NCBI GenBank assembly: GCA_014879765.1
Contig: JACSRL010000063.1
Span: 1 to 7,937, forward strand
Source of the DNA: Anaerolinea sp.
Lineage (GTDB): Bacteria; Chloroflexota; Anaerolineae; JAAEKA01
DNA: 7,937 nt
Direction of reading: 5' to 3'
Below, piece after piece: positions 1-5,473 of this stretch. A program made the translations under genes and the position numbers. The notes beneath the pieces are model-generated. The model had not been told where the DNA came from and ran no database searches. It saw nothing but the letters and a program-made list of their open reading frames with translations. Within the stretch, counting starts at the first letter, position 1. The number at the start of each line of letters is the position of its first letter.

Positions 1-69
1 CGGGCCGGTCTCCTGACCGAGCCCGCCCTTGCCTGCCGCCAGCTCGGGCCGGTCTCCTGACCGAGCCCG
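1..69. repeat. Two copies of a 25-bp imperfect palindrome, 44-bp period
   Basis: Positions 1-25 and 45-69 are identical 25-mers. Each has arms CGGGCCGGTC and GACCGAGCCCG around a TCCT loop, so each can fold into a stem with one bulged base. The 19-bp spacer (26-44) is only loosely similar to what follows the second copy (70-88), both containing CTGCCTGC. The first copy touches the window edge, so the array may extend leftwards. This resembles an intergenic REP-like repeat. The short unit, short spacer and only two copies argue against CRISPR. Confidence 0.75.
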
Positions 70-207
70 TTCCTGCCTGCTCACGGGCGTCCGCCGGAAT
101 CCGGGGCGAGGACTCATCCAGTGTAACAGAACCCGCGCCGAAGCACAATGGCCTGTTGGGTGTATTTTAGGTGCAAAGTTGCCGCTCAAGCGCCCGGCGC
201 CTGAGAC
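70..207. other. Gene-free spacer, no recognised signal
   Basis: This stretch lies between the palindromic repeat and the terminator of the HdeD-family gene. The only structure seen is a small GC palindrome at 190-200 (GCGCC and GGCGC around one base). No convincing coding frame with a ribosome binding site was found. It may belong to the downstream region of a gene outside the window. Confidence 0.4.
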
Positions 208-244
208 AAAAAAAGGAGAGCCGTTGTGTTACAACAGCTCTCCT
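208..244 (-). terminator. Intrinsic terminator of the HdeD-family gene
   Basis: Read on the minus strand, an 8-bp perfect stem (AGGAGAGC at 237-244, pairing with GCTCTCCT at 214-221) continues after one mismatch into a 5-bp inner stem (GTTGT/ACAAC). Seven T residues follow it (208-214). It sits 36 bp beyond the stop of the minus-strand membrane gene. The stem plus T tract is the textbook Rho-independent arrangement, and the direction fits only the minus strand. Confidence 0.9.
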
Positions 245-279
245 GGCAAACTCAGCGTCTCAGATCGTGTGCAGCGACG

Positions 280-840
280 CTAGGCGCTGCGCAGACGGAA
301 GGCCGCGATGATCAGGAAGATGCCGCCGATCAGCAGCCAGATGCCGATGACGAAGGGCATGCCCATGGCGGTCTTGACCGGGTTGGCGATGATGATGAAG
401 CCGAAGATCAGCGTCAACACGCCCAGGGCGCCCGCGCCCAGGCCGGCGCCGCGGAAGGCCGAGATCAGCATGATGATGCCGTACATGATGCCCAGGAAGC
501 CGATGATCCAGGCAAAGGCCACGCCGACCATCGCCGTGGTCAGCAGCCGATCCAGCGTCGCGGCGTCGCCGGTGAAGCCGCTGATGATGATGCCGCCGGC
601 CAGGATGCCGATGATGCCGGTGAACAGCTTCCAGCCCCAGGCGGTGCGGTCGCGGAAGAGGCCGATCAGGTCCAGGATGCCGAGGATCAGCCAATAGACG
701 CCCAAAATCAGCACGGCGGTTTTGGATGTGCGCACCGGCTGCATGAGGAACAAGGCGCCGACGATGATGGACAGGATGCCCTGAACCAGTGGGAACCACC
801 ACTTTACGGGCTTCGGAGCGGCAAGCGCTTCTGCGGTCAT
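280..840 (-). CDS. HdeD/DUF308 family integral membrane protein
   Basis: A 186-residue protein made almost wholly of hydrophobic helices. About six membrane segments can be read, near residues 15-34, 41-61, 70-88, 103-128, 133-153 and 158-181, separated by short turns. Length, six-helix plan and the repeated pattern of glycine-rich helices (GILSIIVGALFLMQP near 21-35, then LGVYWLILGILDLI near 46-59) match the HdeD/DUF308 family. That family takes its name from an E. coli acid-resistance membrane protein, but most members have no known biochemical role. The ATG start is backed by AAGGAG at 849-854, eight bases upstream. The gene has its own promoter candidate (944-972) and terminator (208-244), so it is probably a single-gene unit. 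The family call is firm; a role in acid stress would be inference only. Confidence 0.88.
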   Translation of the reverse strand: MTAEALAAPKPVKWWFPLVQGILSIIVGALFLMQPVRTSKTAVLILGVYWLILGILDLIGLFRDRTAWGWKLFTGIIGILAGGIIISGFTGDAATLDRLLTTAMVGVAFAWIIGFLGIMYGIIMLISAFRGAGLGAGALGVLTLIFGFIIIANPVKTAMGMPFVIGIWLLIGGIFLIIAAFRLRSA

Positions 841-943
841 GGGAACAACTCCTTAGGATTGAATGTGATCGATGAGCGATCCACAGGGTGGCTGGGCGTG
901 CTGCCGGCGTCGCCGGCCTCGCGCCAGCACAGACGATGGCGTA

Positions 944-972
944 AGTGTACCAGAATTCCCCAAAAAACACAA
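944..972 (-). promoter_or_regulatory. Sigma-70-type promoter for the HdeD-family gene
   Basis: On the minus strand a -35-like TTGTGT (967-972) is followed by a 17-bp spacer and the -10-like TACACT (944-949). The -10 is preceded by TGG, giving an extended -10 (TGn). It points at the HdeD-family start and would leave a leader of roughly 95-100 bases. Each hexamer matches consensus at four of six positions; spacing and the TGn motif raise the likelihood. Confidence 0.5.
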
Positions 973-1018
973 GGGGGGTTTTCATCGGCGGCACCTGCCC
1001 AGTTCGAGAAAGTCGTTC

Positions 1019-1115
1019 AGAAACCGGGTTTTTCTCGTGCGGCCATGGTTTTCCTCTGCGCAACGGCCTTTCATGGCGCCATGATCTTGGTCTGTGAGAC
1101 AAAAACCCGGTTTCT
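1019..1115. repeat. 97-bp element with 15-bp perfect inverted ends
   Basis: The left arm AGAAACCGGGTTTTT (1019-1033) is the exact reverse complement of the right arm AAAAACCCGGTTTCT (1101-1115). Pairing can extend inwards (CTC at 1034-1036 with GAG at 1096-1098) across a 2-base bulge. The 60-odd bases between the arms contain further short complementary pieces around GGCCATGG and CATGGCGCC. There is no coding capacity and no obvious flanking target duplication. It could be a small non-autonomous element or a large bidirectional hairpin ending transcription of the AlbA_2 gene. Confidence 0.7.
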
Positions 1116-1178
1116 AATGCCAGGCCTGAGCAGTTACGAAACCATGCTTTCTTGCTGCCGACAGCCGGACCAGCGCAC

Positions 1179-2228
1179 TCACCCCCGCGGAGTCGAGGCT
1201 TTTGCCGGGTGCGGGAGGCTGCCTGCTCGGCGGTCAGGCGCAAAATTCAGCGCGATGTAGCGCGTGGCCTGACTGACGGTCAGCGGCTGGCTGGTGTTGC
1301 CGGCGCGGATATAGAACTCCTCCTTGCCCTTGAAGGTCAGATAGGCCGGCACGCGGGCCGGCTGCACCGAGAGCAGACAGATGGTCTGGTCCTCGATCTG
1401 CTCGAAGGCCAGGGCGACGAACTGCCGGAACTCCACGCCGATCATGTTGTTGAAGGCCATGTTGAAGGCGTTCTCGAAGCCGTCCGCGTTCTTCTTGGGC
1501 AGGGCGCCGAAGTCGCGCTCCAGCCCCAGCACCTCGCCCGCGTCGCTGACGCCGATCAGCAGCGCGCCGCCGGCCGTGTTCATGAACGCGACCAGGTTCT
1601 TCATCACCGGCTCATAGAGGTCTTTGTTGACGGCCTGGCGGTAATAGTCCCACATCAGGCTGGCTTTGAACTCGACGAATTGGCCCTCGCCCGCGGCGAT
1701 CAGATCAGCCGCCCGCGCCGGTTGTTGCATGGCCTGTCGGGCGCGCGCCAGCTCGACCATAGCCATGATCTGGGCCGCGTAGTGCTCCGGGTTGGGGATA
1801 TCCTTGAGGGTCGCCAGCCGCGCGCCGGCCGCGTCGTTCAGCGCCAGGTCGCCATAGTCCAGGCGGCGGCCCAGCGGCCCCTGGCTGACGGCCACCGCGG
1901 CGACGCCGCTCAGCTCAGCCAGCAGCTTCTCTCCCTGCACACCCCCGGTCCGCCGCACAACAGCCCAGCCATCCACCTGATAGATCGGCAGATACCAACT
2001 GATGAAGGCGATGGCCACCAGCAGAAACTCCACCAGCGCCAGCAGCAGCACCACGAACAGGGTATAGTCGGGCACCATGCGGGCGAGCATGGACTGCTGA
2101 TAGTCGCCGCGCAGATCCAGCGCCAGGGCAACGAAGGCAGGCAGCAGGGCAAAGAAAAGGATCAACACACCCAGTCGCTTGATGAAAAGGAAGGGCGTCT
2201 TGCGGAGAATAAGCTCAGAGGGGTGCAT
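1179..2228 (-). CDS. Membrane-anchored PH-like/Schlafen AlbA_2 domain protein
   Basis: A 349-residue protein with three parts. Two transmembrane helices (about 14-38 and 56-80) are followed by a segment (about 81-155) resembling the bacterial PH-like bPH2/DUF304 domain, with VAVSQGPLGRRLDYGDLAL and a closing LKDIPNPEHY. From about 180 to 325 comes a Schlafen-type AlbA_2 domain. Its EGQFVEFK motif is at 181-188, the NLVAFMNTAGGALLIGVSD core at 211-229, and the YIRAGNTSQPLT strand, usual near the end of such domains, at 306-317. Acidic residues E181, E186 and D229 lie where Schlafen nucleases carry their three carboxylates, but catalysis is unproven. The ATG at 2228 has no clear Shine-Dalgarno sequence; only a pyrimidine-rich leader precedes it. 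The last 20 residues are basic and low-complexity. The domains can be named; the function cannot. Confidence 0.82.
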   Translation of the reverse strand: MHPSELILRKTPFLFIKRLGVLILFFALLPAFVALALDLRGDYQQSMLARMVPDYTLFVVLLLALVEFLLVAIAFISWYLPIYQVDGWAVVRRTGGVQGEKLLAELSGVAAVAVSQGPLGRRLDYGDLALNDAAGARLATLKDIPNPEHYAAQIMAMVELARARQAMQQPARAADLIAAGEGQFVEFKASLMWDYYRQAVNKDLYEPVMKNLVAFMNTAGGALLIGVSDAGEVLGLERDFGALPKKNADGFENAFNMAFNNMIGVEFRQFVALAFEQIEDQTICLLSVQPARVPAYLTFKGKEEFYIRAGNTSQPLTVSQATRYIALNFAPDRRAGSLPHPAKASTPRG

Positions 2229-2245
2229 GAAAAGAGAGAGGAGAA

Positions 2246-2296
2246 GCCGCCTCGCGGCGGCGGGCGCTGCCGCCGGTCCTGGGAACCGGCGGCAGC
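2246..2296 (-). other. Two adjacent GC-rich hairpins between the DUF1269 and AlbA_2 genes
   Basis: A perfect 12-bp stem pairs 2266-2277 (GCTGCCGCCGGT) with 2285-2296 (ACCGGCGGCAGC) around a 7-base loop. Just beside it, GCCGCC (2246-2251) pairs with GGCGGC (2256-2261). On the minus strand that second loop reads GCGA, a GNRA tetraloop. A pyrimidine-rich run with four T residues follows, leading straight to the AlbA_2 start. It may be a weak terminator or attenuator after the DUF1269 gene or an mRNA processing/stability structure. The absence of a T tract directly after either stem keeps this open. Confidence 0.55.
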
Positions 2297-2325
2297 ACAG
2301 CCGATGGCGCAGCGCGCGCGTTTTG

Positions 2326-2862
2326 TCAGTAGGCGGCGCTTTGGGCGGCCGCGCGCTCGGCCGGGCTCATGGAGTCGGGATCCACCGAGGCGCGCAGGTT
2401 GGCGTCCATGCCTGGCGGCAGGGTGGTCTGCAACACCTGCCCCTGGTGTTCCCGCAGAGCGGCCAGCACCGCGTCGGCGTTGCCTTCCCGCACGATCATG
2501 AACAGCGCCGACTCGCCAGGTTGCAGGCCCTCACCCACCTCTTTGACGTAGTCCTTGGAAATCCCCATGTCAGCCGTTGCGCCGATGGCTGCGCCGGCCG
2601 CCGCGCCGACGACCAGGCCCGCGACGGGAAATAGGATCCCTGTCAGCAACAGGCCCACGCCGCCGCCGATCAGCGCGCCCCATTTGACGCCGCGATCGAT
2701 TTCATTGTGGATATCCAGTTTGCCATCCTCGCCGCGGCTGACCATGGCTGCGTCGTCGAGCTTGACCAGGCCCTGTTTCGACAGGTCGTTGATCGTCCTG
2801 CGAACCTGGGCCGCCTGGTCGGGTGTGTTGTACTTGATCACTACCGTGTAGTTGGTGCTCAT
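2326..2862 (-). CDS. DUF1269-type protein with glycine-rich hydrophobic core
   Basis: A 178-residue protein. Residues 1-40 look like a small alpha/beta fold in which a short strand (YTVVIKY) leads to a helix beginning at TPDQA. A glycine/alanine-rich hydrophobic hairpin follows (about 60-97, IGGGVGLLLTGILFPVAGLVVGAAAGAAIG), then a second alpha/beta part in which GESALFMIVREGNADAVLAAL (116-136) and GQVLQTTLP (141-149) repeat the fold. This is the pattern of DUF1269 membrane-associated proteins, whose function is unknown. The C-terminus (160-178) is alanine-rich and probably disordered. The ATG start has AAGGAG at 2871-2876, eight bases upstream. It could be co-transcribed with the AlbA_2 gene 97 bp downstream, although two hairpins lie between them. 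The family call is good; any stress role is inference. Confidence 0.8.
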   Translation of the reverse strand: MSTNYTVVIKYNTPDQAAQVRRTINDLSKQGLVKLDDAAMVSRGEDGKLDIHNEIDRGVKWGALIGGGVGLLLTGILFPVAGLVVGAAAGAAIGATADMGISKDYVKEVGEGLQPGESALFMIVREGNADAVLAALREHQGQVLQTTLPPGMDANLRASVDPDSMSPAERAAAQSAAY

Positions 2863-2921
2863 GGGTTTGTCTCCTTATCGCTGCGTGAGAGAAATTGACC
2901 TTGGCTACGGACCGATCGCCA

Positions 2922-3018
2922 GGCGTCCCGCCGGGTTTGGTGCGAGTCGACCGCCAGAGCCGGGCGGGACGCCCTGTCGATCATCGAATATGGAATAATC
3001 GTCAAGCGGGACGCCCTG
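2922..3018. repeat. Three copies of a GGGCGTCCCGC-type repeat
   Basis: On the plus strand GCGGGACGCCCTG occurs identically at 2964-2976 and 3006-3018, a 42-bp offset. An inverted copy, GGCGTCCCGCC at 2922-2932, pairs perfectly with 2963-2973 to make an 11-bp stem around a 30-base loop. The set fills most of the spacer between the HMG-CoA reductase stop and the DUF1269 gene. It probably belongs to a dispersed palindromic repeat family. The stem could also act in transcript termination, but no T tract follows it. Confidence 0.7.
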
Positions 3019-3020
3019 AA

Positions 3021-4565
3021 CTACCGATTGCGACCGTAGCGCTCGTGGCTGGAGACCCAGTCCGACGACGAGATGGCCGAGGCCAGGCTGATCTCGCCGG
3101 CCAGCGCCACCGCGGCCACGATCTCGGCCAGCTTCTGGACGGTGCCGCGGCCGTAGCAGCCCAGCAGCTCCAGACACTCGCGCTGGGTGGCCAGGCTGGT
3201 GCCGCCGCCGTAGGTGGCCACGATCAGCGAGGGGATGGTCAGCGCCAGGTAGAGATCGTTCTTGTCGGTCAGCTCGCAGTAGAGAATGCCAGCCGACGAC
3301 TCGGCCACGTTGGCCACGTCCTGGCCGGTGGCGATGAACATGGCAGTGATGCCGTTGGCCGAATGCGCGCCGTTGTTGTTGGCCCCGGAGAGGATCGCGC
3401 CGACGTTGGCCACGTTGAAGTGATAGAAAAGCTGTTCCGGCTTGACCCGCATGTGCTGGATCAACACGTCGCGCGGGATGGTCACCTCGGCCACCACCCG
3501 CTTGCCGCGGGTGTGCATGACGTTGACCTGGCTGGCCTTCTTGTCGGTGGCCAGGTTCGACTCCAGGTAGAAATGGCGGATGCCCTCGTACTGGTCGAGA
3601 ATCCAACTGCATGCGGCGAAGGTGGCGCGGCCCACCATGTTCTGCCCGGCCGCGTCGCCGGTGGTGAAGTTGAAGCGCAGGAAGGCGAATTTGCCCGCCA
3701 GGTAGGGATCGATGTAGGCCAGCTTGGCCACGCTGGAGGTGGCCTCGGCGTGATCGCGGATCTCAGCTATGTTGGCGTTGACCCAGGCCACGAAGTCACG
3801 CGCGCCGCGTGCGTCGTCGAAGACAAAGACCGGCGCTCGCTGCATGGCGTCGCCGATCACCGTCACCTCGGCGCCGCCGCTAAGGTTGATGATCTTCATG
3901 CCGCGGTTGTAGGAGGCCACCAGCGTGCCCTCGGCCGTGGCCATGGGGATGATGAACTCCCCCTGCGCGTGCTCGCCCTTGATGGTCAGCGGGCCGGCAA
4001 AGCCCAGCGGCACCTGGGCCACGCCGGTGAAATTCTCGATGTTGCCGGCCGTGATGTGCGGGTCGAAGGAGTATTGCGGGATGTGCTCCAGCTTCTTGCC
4101 GGTGAACTGCTCCACAAAACGCTGGCGCTCGCCGATGATGGCCGCGCTGTAGTTGTCAGCATTGTCGCGCGGGATCTTGACCACATTCTCCACCTCGGCG
4201 CTGACCGCGCTGTCCACCTTCAGGGTCAGGTTGCCGAAGTTGCCGGCCGAGAAGGCGACCTCCAGCTTGTGGATGCCCTCGCCCAACGGCTCGATGCGGC
4301 AGATCACATCCAGCGTCTTGCGCAGCGGAAAGTCGATAGGCTTCTGGGCCAGGTCGTCGGGCCTGACCTGTTCGCCCGTGTCCAGGATCAGCGTGATGGC
4401 CGCGCGCTGCACGGCCACGCCGTCGAACTTGACGCCGTGCAGCGCGGTCACGCTGGTGTCGCTGAGGCGATTCTTGAGCGAAAAGCGCACGCCATCGGCG
4501 GTGTTGCGCAGGCTGTTGAACGTATAAAGCTGCTTGAGCACCATGCTGGGAATGGGCAAGGCCAT
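3021..4565 (-). CDS. Hydroxymethylglutaryl-CoA reductase, class I type
   Basis: It reduces HMG-CoA to mevalonate, the committed step of the mevalonate route to isoprenoids. The 514-residue protein has the substrate motif ENFTGVAQVPLGFAGPL (177-193), and the four expected catalytic residues can be placed: E212 in ATAEGT, K342 in ATDKK, D416 in ATGQDVANV and H507 in SHERYGRNR. The cofactor loop is TGDAAGQNM (302-310). GFAGPL and the TDKK...RGK stretch fit class I (eukaryote/archaeal-like) better than class II. There is no sterol-sensing membrane region; residues 1 to about 125 form an extra soluble-looking domain that I cannot name. The ATG start has GGAGGT at 4575-4580, nine bases upstream, and a strong promoter lies just before it. 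No other mevalonate gene is in the window. Function is confident; NADPH preference is not settled from sequence. Confidence 0.95.
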   Translation of the reverse strand: MALPIPSMVLKQLYTFNSLRNTADGVRFSLKNRLSDTSVTALHGVKFDGVAVQRAAITLILDTGEQVRPDDLAQKPIDFPLRKTLDVICRIEPLGEGIHKLEVAFSAGNFGNLTLKVDSAVSAEVENVVKIPRDNADNYSAAIIGERQRFVEQFTGKKLEHIPQYSFDPHITAGNIENFTGVAQVPLGFAGPLTIKGEHAQGEFIIPMATAEGTLVASYNRGMKIINLSGGAEVTVIGDAMQRAPVFVFDDARGARDFVAWVNANIAEIRDHAEATSSVAKLAYIDPYLAGKFAFLRFNFTTGDAAGQNMVGRATFAACSWILDQYEGIRHFYLESNLATDKKASQVNVMHTRGKRVVAEVTIPRDVLIQHMRVKPEQLFYHFNVANVGAILSGANNNGAHSANGITAMFIATGQDVANVAESSAGILYCELTDKNDLYLALTIPSLIVATYGGGTSLATQRECLELLGCYGRGTVQKLAEIVAAVALAGEISLASAISSSDWVSSHERYGRNR

Positions 4566-4633
4566 AGTCGATCTACCTCCGGCTGGATATGGGATTTTTG
4601 GACTGCTGCGTAGGCAGGAACAGATGCGACGCG

Positions 4634-4661
4634 ATTATAGCACAGGTCACGCGGATGGCAA
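4634..4661 (-). promoter_or_regulatory. Promoter for HMG-CoA reductase
   Basis: On the minus strand a perfect TATAAT (4634-4639) is preceded by TGC, an extended -10. Upstream is the -35-like TTGCCA (4656-4661) with a 16-bp spacer. Transcription would begin near 4627, giving a leader of about 60 bases before the ATG. The -35 starts only about 16 bases past the toxin stop codon, so the reductase can be expressed separately from the toxin-antitoxin operon. Confidence 0.75.
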
Positions 4662-4676
4662 GTCACGCTCGCCTAA

Positions 4677-5066
4677 TCAGAGCAAATCTGCCATCATCAT
4701 GATCTCATTCAACACGTCGACAAGGCTAGGCGCCGACGCTGCCACGACGACATCTTCGCTTCCCACATACTTGTGGTGTGGATACGTCGGCAAATTCAGC
4801 TTCTTATGGTGACCGGTGTTGTCATAGCGAAAAACCAGCGCCTGTTGGGCGTCCATATACTGGTAGACGTAGGTGAAACGGTCGATCTCATACTCCACAT
4901 CGATGTACTCGCGCAGGTGCAGGGTGGAGCCGTCGACGAAATACAGCTCCCCACGGATGAACCCCTCATGCCGCGCCCGTTTGTCGTAGGTCACGTTGGA
5001 TGACACTACGATAGAAGATGCCTCGATTAGGGCCGCAATCTGCTGGAAATAGCTCTCAATGGACAA
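4677..5066 (-). CDS. DUF6516 (TumE-like) toxin of a toxin-antitoxin pair
   Basis: About 129 residues from the proposed TTG start at 5066. The sequence matches the DUF6516/TumE toxin family as I know it: an N-terminal helix beginning IESYFQQIAALIE, a beta-rich middle with GFIRGELYFVDGSTLHLREY (35-54), a FRYDN motif (79-83) and a PHHK motif (96-99). It lies directly after the predicted antitoxin on the same strand. Start choice: GTG at 5099 and ATG at 5087 are in frame, but neither has a good ribosome binding site. TTG at 5066 has GGGGGA (5073-5078) six bases upstream, and family members usually start just before the IEAYF-like helix. With TTG the genes overlap by 11 bases, suggesting translational coupling. 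The target is not readable from sequence; RNA or translation is only a guess. Confidence 0.8.
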   Translation of the reverse strand: MSIESYFQQIAALIEASSIVVSSNVTYDKRARHEGFIRGELYFVDGSTLHLREYIDVEYEIDRFTYVYQYMDAQQALVFRYDNTGHHKKLNLPTYPHHKYVGSEDVVVAASAPSLVDVLNEIMMMADLL

Positions 5067-5346
5067 ATCTGATCCCCCGATAGGCATCGGCTTTCTCACG
5101 TAGGCGGCCTAGCAGGCGGTACTCGCCTACCCACTCGTCGAACTCCAGCGTTTCCGACAGCTCATCGTTCTCATATCGTTGAACAAAGCGCGCGCTGCTC
5201 ATTCCGTGGGCAGACTCGAAAGCGCGCAAACGCTGTTCAGTCCGCTGGATGGCAGCATCGATCATGCGCAGCTCGCTGTTCAACGCAGCTTCGATCAGCG
5301 GCCGAAGCGGCCGCTGGGTGGTCGCCGTTAGCGTCAGTTGGTTCAT
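5056..5346 (-). CDS. Predicted antitoxin partner of the DUF6516 toxin
   Basis: A 96-residue protein that reads as mostly alpha-helical and strongly charged: a helix around 14-45 (PLIEAALNSELRMIDAAIQ followed by RTEQRLRAFE), a linker HGMSSARF (47-54), an acidic stretch NDELSETLEFDEW (60-72) and a final helix rich in Arg/Glu (75-89). There is no recognisable DNA-binding fold. The antitoxin role is inferred from position: a small gene upstream of and overlapping a DUF6516 toxin is the usual arrangement of these pairs. The ATG start at 5346 has AGGAG at 5351-5355 on the coding strand. That ribosome binding site is part of an 8-bp target duplication made by insertion of a small mobile element just upstream, so expression may differ from that of an uninterrupted relative. 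The gene itself looks intact. Confidence 0.75.
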   Translation of the reverse strand: MNQLTLTATTQRPLRPLIEAALNSELRMIDAAIQRTEQRLRAFESAHGMSSARFVQRYENDELSETLEFDEWVGEYRLLGRLREKADAYRGIRFVH

Positions 5347-5347
5347 A

Positions 5348-5355
5348 GTTCTCCT
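5348..5355 (-). promoter_or_regulatory. Antitoxin Shine-Dalgarno inside a target-site duplication
   Basis: On the minus strand this octamer reads AGGAGAAC, ending one base before the antitoxin ATG, so AGGAG sits four bases from it plus one T. The identical octamer occurs at 5474-5481 on the other side of the 118-bp element. Removing the element and one copy restores GAAGGAGAAC-T-ATG, a slightly stronger ribosome binding site than the present ACAGGAG. Confidence 0.8.
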
Positions 5356-5473
5356 GTAACTATTCAGCCATAGGTGCCGGGCACTTCGCGTAGCATCTAC
5401 GCTTGTAATGCGACACGTGAAGCTAATTCACGCTATGAAGTCAAGCGCAAGTGCCCGGCACCTGAACAGTTAC
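5356..5473. mobile_element. 118-bp MITE-like element with 8-bp target duplication
   Basis: The ends are inverted repeats matching at 11 of 12 positions: GTAACTATTCAG (5356-5367) and CTGAACAGTTAC (5462-5473). Inside is a 15-bp perfect inverted repeat, AGGTGCCGGGCACTT (5372-5386) with AAGTGCCCGGCACCT (5449-5463). Two small hairpins lie within that: GCGTA/TACGC at 5388-5402 and CGTGAA/TTCACG at 5416-5432. Perfect direct repeats GTTCTCCT flank it at 5348-5355 and 5474-5481. No protein is encoded, so a transposase must have acted in trans. Ends starting GTAA plus 8-bp duplications are the habit of the IS66 family, so an IS66-related parent is plausible but unproven. It separates the operon promoter from the antitoxin gene. 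Confidence 0.88.

Larger units (their letters stand above)
841..1178. other. 338-bp gene-free stretch between the HdeD and AlbA_2 genes
   Basis: It holds, in order, the HdeD-family ribosome binding site (849-854), its promoter candidate (944-972), a 97-bp inverted-repeat element (1019-1115) and a lone copy of a CTGAGCAGTTAC motif (1126-1137). Open frames crossing it on either strand have no ribosome binding site or family resemblance. No T-tract terminator for the AlbA_2 gene was found; the inverted repeat is the only candidate stop signal. Confidence 0.6.

Noticed and set aside
1..69. CRISPR array
   Set aside because: Only two units, a 19-bp spacer, a nearly palindromic 25-bp repeat and no cas gene; it fits a REP-like palindrome better.
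841..1178. Small RNA or riboswitch in the spacer upstream of the HdeD-family gene
   Set aside because: Apart from the promoter and the inverted-repeat element, no known riboswitch core or tRNA-like fold could be recognised.
226..1260. Open frames on both strands covering the HdeD-family gene and the spacer to 1260
   Set aside because: The products are compositionally biased, cross a terminator and a promoter, and have no ribosome binding site; the HdeD reading explains the coding signal.
1152..2501. A 449-codon plus-strand frame opposite the AlbA_2 gene
   Set aside because: It spans two real genes and the hairpin spacer and has no recognisable domain; it is an antisense shadow.
2964..3002. 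Promoter for the DUF1269 gene beginning with TTGACG on the minus strand (2997-3002)
   Set aside because: The -35-like hexamer is good, but no acceptable -10 hexamer lies 16-18 bases downstream.
2895..4613. A 572-codon open frame on the plus strand opposite HMG-CoA reductase
   Set aside because: It follows the GC-rich third-position pattern of the minus-strand gene. Its product is a low-complexity His/Arg/Asp/Gly/Val-rich text with no domain, while the minus strand carries every catalytic motif of the reductase.
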